From the NCBI GenBank assembly GCA_003160215.1, contig PLQW01000115.1, positions 1 through 46,813 on the forward strand: a DNA stretch of 46,813 bases. The letters run 5' to 3'. Below are positions 41,877 through 46,813 of this stretch, piece by piece. Within the stretch, counting starts at the first letter, position 1. Each line of letters starts with the position of its first letter. The notes beneath the pieces were generated by a model that was not told where the DNA came from, did not search any database, and saw nothing but the letters and a program-made list of their open reading frames with translations. The position numbers were made by a program, and so were the translations under genes. This DNA comes from Acidobacteriaceae bacterium (lineage in GTDB: Bacteria > Acidobacteriota > Terriglobia > Terriglobales > Acidobacteriaceae).

Positions 41877-42491
41877 TTACTCGCCCTTCCACTGATAGGC
41901 GTCGGGTTGCGGCAGTCCCACATGCGCCAGCACGCGGTTGACGAACTCGCGTGCGATCTCCTCGGTCGAGACCGGGCGGAAATAAAACGCTGGGATGACC
42001 GGAAAGATGGTCGCTCCCGCTTCCGCGGCGAGCGTCATGTTGCGCAGGTGGATAAGATTGAACGGCGTTTCGCGCACACACAAGATCAACGCCCGGCGCT
42101 CCTTCAGACAGACATCGGCGGCGCGCTCGATGAGCTGGATCGCCATTCCATTGGCGATGCGCGCCAGTGATCCTACGCTGCAAGGCAGCACGATCATGGC
42201 GTCGGTCCGGTAGGAACCACTGGCCACGTTGGCCCCGATATCCGCATTGTTCTGCTGGCGGATTTTCTGCGAAGCTCGCCCCAGCAGCTTGTCGATCAAC
42301 TGGTTGCGGCCGGATAGCTGAAGTTCTTGGGCCATCACCCGCAAGCCGCTGTCGGAGAGAATAAGATTGACGGTTGCGACGCGCTCGTCGCGGTCCAGCG
42401 CATCCAGCAGGTGCTTAGCAAAGATGGAGCCGCTGGCGCCAGTGACGGCCACGGTCAAGGTTCGCGGTGCAATAGCGGTCTGAGCGTGCAT
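41877..42491 (-). CDS. ubiX: UbiX-family flavin prenyltransferase
   Basis: A 204-residue flavoprotein that should attach dimethylallyl phosphate to FMN to form prenylated FMN, the cofactor of UbiD-type decarboxylases. FMN-binding motif GASGSIFAKHLLDAL is near the N-terminus, followed by MIVLPCSVGSLARIANGMAI, RAADVCLKERRALILCVRET and PFNLIHLRNM, and PVIPAFYFRP near the end, all family hallmarks. Length is normal. No ubiD lies in the window. It is divergent from larB, so the two may share a control region (42492-42648) that contains a heptamer array. Confidence 0.93.
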   Translation of the reverse strand: MHAQTAIAPRTLTVAVTGASGSIFAKHLLDALDRDERVATVNLILSDSGLRVMAQELQLSGRNQLIDKLLGRASQKIRQQNNADIGANVASGSYRTDAMIVLPCSVGSLARIANGMAIQLIERAADVCLKERRALILCVRETPFNLIHLRNMTLAAEAGATIFPVIPAFYFRPVSTEEIAREFVNRVLAHVGLPQPDAYQWKGE

Positions 42492-42583
42492 CTAAGCTTC
42501 ACATCGTACCACTCGGTCGTGGTCGGTTTCGGCAACGAGACGGGTGGCACATGCGTTCCCTTGTCAGGACTTGCATCTTGAGT

Positions 42584-42646
42584 CTCGAAACTTGAAACTA
42601 GAAACTCGAAACTATTCACTAACCCCTAGCCCCTAGTCCCTAACTT
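42584..42646. repeat. Heptamer array directly upstream of larB
   Basis: Nine units: CTCGAAA, CTTGAAA, CTAGAAA, CTCGAAA, CTATTCA, CTAACCC, CTAGCCC, CTAGTCC, CTAACTT. It joins the two main array types (GAAAC-type and TAACCCC-type) and ends two bases before the larB ATG, in the place of a ribosome binding site. Confidence 0.85.
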
Positions 42647-42648
42647 TC

Positions 42649-43398
42649 ATGACTTCCGACGCCATCAAGAAACTGTTCGACCAGGTAAAGCGAGGCAAGC
42701 TCTCTCCCGACGAAGCGGTGCAGCGGCTGCGGCATCTTCCTTTCGAGGACCTGGGCTTCGCCAATGTAGACCATCACCGAACGTTGCGTGTAGGCATGCC
42801 CGAAGTCATCTTCGGACCAGGAAAAACTCCGCGGCAGTTCGCGGAGATTTTCGCGCGCCTCGCGCAACCCGGCCACAACGTGCTGGCGACCCGCGTTTCG
42901 CCCGAGCAGTTTCGCGCGGTGAAGCGCAAGTTTCGCAAGGCCACATTCCACGAGCTGGCGCGCGCCATCACGCTGACCCAGGACGAGACTGTTTACGGCA
43001 AAGGAACAATCGTCGTGGTTTCTGCCGGGACCAGCGACATTCCGGTTGCCGAGGAAGCGGTGGTCACCGCGCAAGCCATGGGCAACGAGGTGCAGCACGT
43101 GTACGACGTGGGAGTCGCCGGCATCCATCGGCTGCTGGCCCGCCGTGAAGCGCTGACGCGGGCGCGCGTGGTGATCGTCTGCGCCGGAATGGAAGGGGCG
43201 CTGCCCAGCGTGGTTGGCGGCCTCGTTGGTGTGCCGGTGATTGCGGTGCCCACCAGCGTCGGTTATGGCGCGTCGTATAAGGGAATCGCAGCGCTGCTCG
43301 GCATGTTGAACTCCTGCGCGTCAAATGTCAGCGTGGTGAACATTGACAATGGCTTCGGCGCAGGCTACGTCGCCTCCATCATCAATCGGCTGGAGTAG
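42649..43398 (+). CDS. larB: LarB, pyridinium-3,5-biscarboxylate mononucleotide synthase
   Basis: A 249-residue protein of the LarB family, related to AIR carboxylase (PurE). LarB carboxylates nicotinate adenine dinucleotide at the start of nickel-pincer nucleotide synthesis for lactate racemase and related enzymes. The N-terminal domain has [20 protein letters not shown] and FGPGKTPRQ; the catalytic domain has [36 protein letters not shown] and [15 protein letters not shown], and ends with [20 protein letters not shown]. The Cys in LNSCA is the expected reactive residue. No larC, larE or larA lies in the window, so partners must be elsewhere or the gene is an orphan. A heptamer array replaces a clear Shine-Dalgarno sequence. 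Confidence 0.93.
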   Translation: MTSDAIKKLFDQVKRGKLSPDEAVQRLRHLPFEDLGFANVDHHRTLRVGMPEVIFGPGKTPRQFAEIFARLAQPGHNVLATRVSPEQFRAVKRKFRKATFHELARAITLTQDETVYGKGTIVVVSAGTSDIPVAEEAVVTAQAMGNEVQHVYDVGVAGIHRLLARREALTRARVVIVCAGMEGALPSVVGGLVGVPVIAVPTSVGYGASYKGIAALLGMLNSCASNVSVVNIDNGFGAGYVASIINRLE

Positions 43399-43402
43399 TT
43401 CA

Positions 43403-43451
43403 GTTGGCGGTAGCCAGTAGCCAGTAGCCAGCAGCCGGTTGCCAGTTGCCG
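43403..43451. repeat. Heptamer array after larB
   Basis: GTTGGCG, GTAGCCA three times, GCAGCCG, GTTGCCA, GTTGCCG, beginning four bases after the larB stop codon. Confidence 0.85.
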
Positions 43452-43508
43452 AACCGGACGCGTCCGCCGTACCCGGGTAGTGCGTGCTTAAAAGGGCGTG
43501 TGAGAACC

Positions 43509-43550
43509 CTAACCCCTAGCCCCTAACCTCTAGCCCCTGCTCCCTGCCTT
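43509..43550. repeat. Heptamer array over the purB stop codon
   Basis: CTAACCC, CTAGCCC, CTAACCT, CTAGCCC, CTGCTCC, CTGCCTT. The CTA at 43530-43532 is the TAG stop of purB, and the array also encodes the last residues of the protein. Confidence 0.8.
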
Positions 43551-44843
43551 CTCCCCGAACACCCGCGTAAAGATCTTGTCCACATTGCGCAGCGGCCGCT
43601 GCAGATCGAAGGCGTGCTCCAGCGTCTCGCGCTTTACCTTCGACGTGATCTCCGGATCGTTCAGGATGAGCTCGCGAAAGTTCAGGTCTTCCTTCCACGC
43701 CTTCATGGCATTCGACTGCACCAGCCGATACGCGTCCTCGCGCAGCACCCCGGCTTCGACCAGGTCGAGCAGCAACTGTCCGCTGAACACCAGGCCGCCG
43801 GTGGACTCCAGGTTCTTCAACATGCGCTTGGGATAGACCAGCAGCGTATCAATCAGAGTGGTCGTCGTGCTCAGCAAGTAATCCGCCAGGATGGTCGAGT
43901 CCGGCAGGATGATGCGCTCGACCGAAGAGTGCGAGATGTCGCGCTCGTGCCACAGCGCGACGTTCTCCAGCGCCGCCTGCGCATTCGCACGCACCACCCG
44001 CGCCAGTCCGCTGATCTGCTCGCAGGTGACCGGGTTGCGCTTGTGCGGCATGGCCGACGAGCCCTTCTGCTTCTCGCTGAAATATTCTTCCGCCTCGCGC
44101 ACTTCGGTGCGCTGAAGGTGGCGAATCTCGGTGGCGATCTTGTCCAGCGTCGAGGCAATCACCGCCAGGGTTGCAACGTAAAACGCGTGGCGATCGCGCT
44201 GAATTACTTGCGAGGAAACTGCCGCGACGTTCAGTCCCAGGCGCTGGCAAATCTTCTCTTCGTATTCCGGCTCCAGGTGGGCCGCGTTGCCCACCGCTCC
44301 CGAGAGTTTGCCCACGCGCATCTGCTCGGCCGCCATTTCAAAGCGCTCAATGTTGCGCTGCATCTCCGAATACCAATTCGCCAGCTTCAGTCCGAAAGTC
44401 ACGGGCTCGGCGTGAATGCCGTGGGTGCGGCCGATCGCCGGCGTGCCCTTGAACTCCCAGGCGCGGCGCTTTAACACCTCACGCAGTTTCTTCAGGTCCT
44501 CGCCGATAATGGCGGACGCCTGCTTCAGCAGCAGAGCCTGAGCCGTGTCTACCACGTCGTTGGAGGTCAGCCCATAATGCAGCCAGCGCGATTCCGGGCC
44601 CACCCTTTCCGCCACGGCGGTGGTGAAGGCGATGACGTCGTGCTTCACTTCGGCTTCGATCTGGTTGATGCGCGCCAGGTCGAAGCCGCCCTTTTCGCGA
44701 ATGGCCTTGGCTGCCGCCTGAGGAACGATTCCGGCTTCGGCCAGCGTTTCCGTGGCGGCGACTTCCACCTCCAGCCACGTCCGGAACTTGTTTTCGTCAC
44801 TCCAGATGTGCCCCATCTCGGGACGGGTATAGCGAGCGATCAA
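43530..44843 (-). CDS. purB: Adenylosuccinate lyase
   Basis: A 437-residue enzyme of the fumarase/aspartase superfamily that acts twice in purine synthesis (SAICAR to AICAR, adenylosuccinate to AMP). The start is TTG at 44843: AAGGAG lies five bases upstream and the product begins IARYTRPEMGHIWSDENKFR, which fits the family; a Met at 44906 would add 21 residues without a ribosome site. Conserved regions are LHYGLTSNDVVDTAQALLLK, IGRTHGIHAEPVTFGLKLAN and the flexible signature loop GSSAMPHKRNPVTCEQISGL. The C-terminal AGSRG is encoded by a heptamer array and is probably not conserved. It is divergent from the PilZ gene. Confidence 0.95.
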   Translation of the reverse strand: MIARYTRPEMGHIWSDENKFRTWLEVEVAATETLAEAGIVPQAAAKAIREKGGFDLARINQIEAEVKHDVIAFTTAVAERVGPESRWLHYGLTSNDVVDTAQALLLKQASAIIGEDLKKLREVLKRRAWEFKGTPAIGRTHGIHAEPVTFGLKLANWYSEMQRNIERFEMAAEQMRVGKLSGAVGNAAHLEPEYEEKICQRLGLNVAAVSSQVIQRDRHAFYVATLAVIASTLDKIATEIRHLQRTEVREAEEYFSEKQKGSSAMPHKRNPVTCEQISGLARVVRANAQAALENVALWHERDISHSSVERIILPDSTILADYLLSTTTTLIDTLLVYPKRMLKNLESTGGLVFSGQLLLDLVEAGVLREDAYRLVQSNAMKAWKEDLNFRELILNDPEITSKVKRETLEHAFDLQRPLRNVDKIFTRVFGEKAGSRG

Positions 44844-44969
44844 GCGAGCTCCTTCACAGCCAGCAATGTTGGACAGAAGAAGACTCTTTATTGTAACTGC
44901 TGGCACAAAGTGCGTTTCAGTTTTCGAACAAAACTAAAGGCTGCCGGAGATCTTGCCGATAACTTCGGA

Positions 44970-45293
44970 ATGAGGAACACGATCGCGCAAAACTTTACAG
45001 CGCTAACAGCCGGACTTCTTCCGTGCGAGCGGCGCAGGGGAGACCGGATAGTGGTCCACATGCCCGTGCGGATCAGCGGCCAGGGTTTACTGGATAAGGT
45101 TTCTCAAGATGGGACCTGCACCGACATCAGCGAAGCCGGCATCGGTTTCGAGACCGATGCCGATTTGTATGTTGGGGAAATCGTGGACCTGGAATTCCCT
45201 CGCCATGACGGGGACCCCTTCCGCTTCCAGGCAAGGCTGCTCTACAAGATGGGGAACCGCTATGGCGCCTATCTTCTATCGCCTGGTTCCTGA
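44970..45293 (+). CDS. PilZ-domain protein
   Basis: A 107-residue single-domain protein. The c-di-GMP-binding pattern is complete: RRRGDRIVVHMPVRISG (RxxxR-type switch) and CTDISEAGIGFETDADLYVG (D-x-S-x-x-G). The remaining strands, IVDLEFPRHDGDPFRFQARL and LYKMGNRYGAYLL, complete the beta-barrel. It should be a c-di-GMP-responsive adaptor; no target is encoded nearby. The Met at 44970 gives about 18 residues before the first Arg motif; the ribosome site is weak. Its TGA directly abuts the stop codon of the convergent glutaredoxin-like gene. Confidence 0.85.
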   Translation: MRNTIAQNFTALTAGLLPCERRRGDRIVVHMPVRISGQGLLDKVSQDGTCTDISEAGIGFETDADLYVGEIVDLEFPRHDGDPFRFQARLLYKMGNRYGAYLLSPGS

Positions 45294-45554
45294 TCAGCCC
45301 TCGTCCATTATTCCCAGAAGCTTACTGATTTCTTCGTACAGAAACCCTTCGCCCGGACGATAAGGCTGCACCCAGCGGCCATCGATGACGAACTGCGGGA
45401 CGGCGCGCTTGCCGGCGTGACGAATGACCTCGTCAGCGGCGCCGGGCGTGGCTTCAATATCGATGTCGGTGTAGGAAATGTTGTGCTTGTCGAGGAAGCG
45501 CTTGGCGGTGCGGCAATCGGGGCACCATGAGGACGAATAAACCAACAAAGCCAT
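45294..45554 (-). CDS. Glutaredoxin-like thiol-disulfide protein
   Basis: An 86-residue thioredoxin-fold protein with the active site SSWCPDCRTAKRFLDKH (CPDC in place of the classic CPYC), the cis-Pro loop KRAVPQFVIDGRWVQPYRPG, and a C-terminal helix. The size and motif fit the glutaredoxin/NrdH-like group (mycoredoxin-like members also use CPxC). It probably reduces disulfides or mixed thiols in the cytoplasm. No Shine-Dalgarno sequence is evident before the ATG at 45554. The gene lies downstream of clpC on the same strand, but a strong terminator separates them. Confidence 0.88.
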   Translation of the reverse strand: MALLVYSSSWCPDCRTAKRFLDKHNISYTDIDIEATPGAADEVIRHAGKRAVPQFVIDGRWVQPYRPGEGFLYEEISKLLGIMDEG

Positions 45555-45624
45555 ATTGCAATGGATGAAAATCGCGGGTCCAGGCTGCAGGAAGTGGGTG
45601 GTACCTCGGGGAGGCAATGGAGAC

Positions 45625-45660
45625 AGAGCAAAACAAGAGGGGAAGCGTTTCCGCTCCCCC
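45625..45660 (-). terminator. Intrinsic terminator after clpC
   Basis: On the minus strand GGGGAGCG pairs with CGCTTCCCC (one bulged base) around GAAA, followed by TCTTGTTTTGC. It lies 25 bp after the clpC stop. Confidence 0.75.
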
Positions 45661-45684
45661 TTTGCTTTGCACACTGCTCTGACT

Positions 45685-46813
45685 CTAGTTGCTGTACAGC
45701 AGCACGCCCTCGGTCTTCTCCTCGCCGACGGGGCGATAGAAGAGCTGGTTGGTCTCCAGGTACACCTCGATGAACGTGGGCCGCTGGGCGAACGTCCCCT
45801 GGATGAGCGCTTCCGACAGCGGGTCCTCGATGTACTTCTGCAGCGCACGGCGCAACGGACGCGCGCCGTAGCTGCGATCCACAATCGTCTGGTCGAGGAT
45901 CCACTTGCGGGCCTCTTCCGCCACCGTGACCGTGATGGCGCGCTGCGCCAGGTTCTGGTTCAGTTGCTGCACCATCAACTCCACGATCTGGATCAGGTCT
46001 GCCTCGCTGAGCGCGTTGAAAATGATGACCTCGTCGAGACGGTTGAGGAACTCGGGGTTGAAGGTGCGCTTCACCTCGCTCTTCACCATGTCCTCGACCT
46101 TGGTGGAGATCGTCTCTTCGTGCTCCGACTGGAAGCCCATGCCGGTGCGCTTCTGCAAGTGACGCGCGCCGATGTTCGAGGTCATGATGATGATGGTGTT
46201 CTTGAAGTCCACCGTATTGCCCAGACCGTCGGTGAGCTGGCCGTCCTCAAACACCTGCAACAGGATGTTGAACAGATCAGGGTGCGCCTTCTCCACTTCG
46301 TCGAGCAGCACCACGGAGTACGGCGCGCGCTTCACGCGCTCGGTCAACTGGCCGCCTTCTTCATAGCCGACATATCCTGGAGGCGATCCGATCAGTTTCG
46401 ATACGGAATGTTTCTCCATGAACTCCGACATGTCGAAGCGCACCAGCGACTTCTCGCTGCCGAACATGAACTGCGCCAGGGTGCGTGCGACCTCGGTCTT
46501 GCCGACGCCCGTCGGCCCCAGGAAGAGGAACGAGCCGATAGGACGGTTCGGGCTCTTCAAGCCGGCACGCGAGCGGCGGATGGCGCGAGACAGCGCTGAA
46601 ATCGCGCGGTCCTGCGAGATCACGCGCCGGTGCAGCTCTTCTTCGATGCGCAGCAGTTTCTGGCTTTCTTCTTCCTTGATGGAAGCGATGGGAACGCCAG
46701 TCCAGCGCGAGACTACATCTTCGATGTCTTCGCGTCCCACGACCCCGGTGGTCGACTCGTCGAGGTGATACTTCTCGCGCAAGGCGCGCAGGTTCTCGCG
46801 CTCTTTGCGCTCC
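45685..46813 (-). CDS. clpC: ClpC-type ATP-dependent protease ATPase, C-terminal part (runs off the window)
   Basis: The last 375 codons of a ClpA/B/C-family AAA+ unfoldase; the 5' part lies beyond the right edge. The second ATPase domain is complete: Walker A LGPTGVGKTEVA, the pore-loop signature GSPPGYVGYEEGG, Walker B VVLLDEVEKAHPD, sensor IIMTSNIGA, and Arg finger region NPEFLNRLDEVIIF. The D2-small domain ends in SYGARPLRRALQKYIEDPLS. GMGFQSEHEE follows the sensor region at the place where ClpC proteins carry the ClpP-binding VGF-type loop, which supports ClpC over ClpB. It would unfold damaged proteins and feed them to ClpP. The segment before Walker A (SRWTGVPIASIKEEESQKLL) is typical of the D1-D2 linker. 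Confidence 0.93.
   Translation of the reverse strand, partial: ERKERENLRALREKYHLDESTTGVVGREDIEDVVSRWTGVPIASIKEEESQKLLRIEEELHRRVISQDRAISALSRAIRRSRAGLKSPNRPIGSFLFLGPTGVGKTEVARTLAQFMFGSEKSLVRFDMSEFMEKHSVSKLIGSPPGYVGYEEGGQLTERVKRAPYSVVLLDEVEKAHPDLFNILLQVFEDGQLTDGLGNTVDFKNTIIIMTSNIGARHLQKRTGMGFQSEHEETISTKVEDMVKSEVKRTFNPEFLNRLDEVIIFNALSEADLIQIVELMVQQLNQNLAQRAITVTVAEEARKWILDQTIVDRSYGARPLRRALQKYIEDPLSEALIQGTFAQRPTFIEVYLETNQLFYRPVGEEKTEGVLLYSN

Noticed and set aside
25563-43550. Heptamer arrays as CRISPR arrays
   Set aside because: Units are 7 bp and contiguous, with no spacers of constant length, and there are no cas genes.
44577-44969. Upstream extension of the PilZ frame
   Set aside because: It runs antisense to purB and lacks PilZ-like sequence; the domain needs only residues after 44970.
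1-46813. tRNA, rRNA or known riboswitch genes
   Set aside because: No cloverleaf with a T-loop GTTCRA signature or rRNA sequence was recognised by eye. A covariance-model scan would be decisive.

Overview
The window looks like a chromosomal segment of an Acidobacteriota bacterium (probably class Terriglobia). The clearest markers are two divergent VWFA-related proteins of the type named after this phylum (TIGR03436-like, 33126-34511 and 34646-35686), LPDAP-type low-complexity N-termini, several GTG/TTG starts with strong Shine-Dalgarno sequences, GC-rich coding DNA (38 of 60 bases at 39481-39540) and short palindromic repeats of a type I associate with this phylum. This assignment is an inference; no rRNA or tRNA gene was recognised.

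Left part, about 1-18.5 kb, is accessory. A tripartite heavy-metal RND efflux operon (small membrane protein, adaptor, CzcA/CusA-type pump, TolC-type outer membrane factor; 501-6705) is followed by a low-GC, frameshifted VWA gene, a tautomerase-fold protein without the usual Pro-1, a dead replication-relaxation gene and a secreted delta-60 repeat protein. A minus-strand cluster (10487-17521) then carries a HAD phosphatase, DUF3302 and HlyD proteins resembling YiaW/YiaV, a NodT-type outer membrane lipoprotein, a sulfatase with an aberrant formylglycine motif and a TIGR03067 protein. An IS256-type transposase remnant ends this part.

Middle part, about 18.5-36 kb, mixes envelope and regulatory functions: two M48 metalloproteases, a DUF385 flavin/F420 protein, a zinc-ribbon protein, an ECF sigma/anti-sigma pair, a Slt70-like lytic transglycosylase, a CDGSH protein, a MoxR-type AAA ATPase with its VWA partner, a large MscS-family channel and the VWFA pair.

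Right part, about 36-46.8 kb, is mostly housekeeping: aspS and hisS, a gamma-carbonic anhydrase-like protein, an orphan response regulator, UbiX, LarB, purB, a PilZ protein, a glutaredoxin-like protein and the 3' part of clpC.

The most striking non-coding signal is a family of degenerate heptamer (7-bp period) arrays in many gaps between 25.5 and 43.6 kb. Most of them touch or lie within a few bases of a gene's start or stop codon. They resemble in design the heptameric STRR repeats of cyanobacteria, and I saw none in the left half. I see no convincing complete new defence or biosynthetic system. The heptamer arrays, the sulfatase/efflux cluster and the composite intergenic units are the best candidates for something undescribed.
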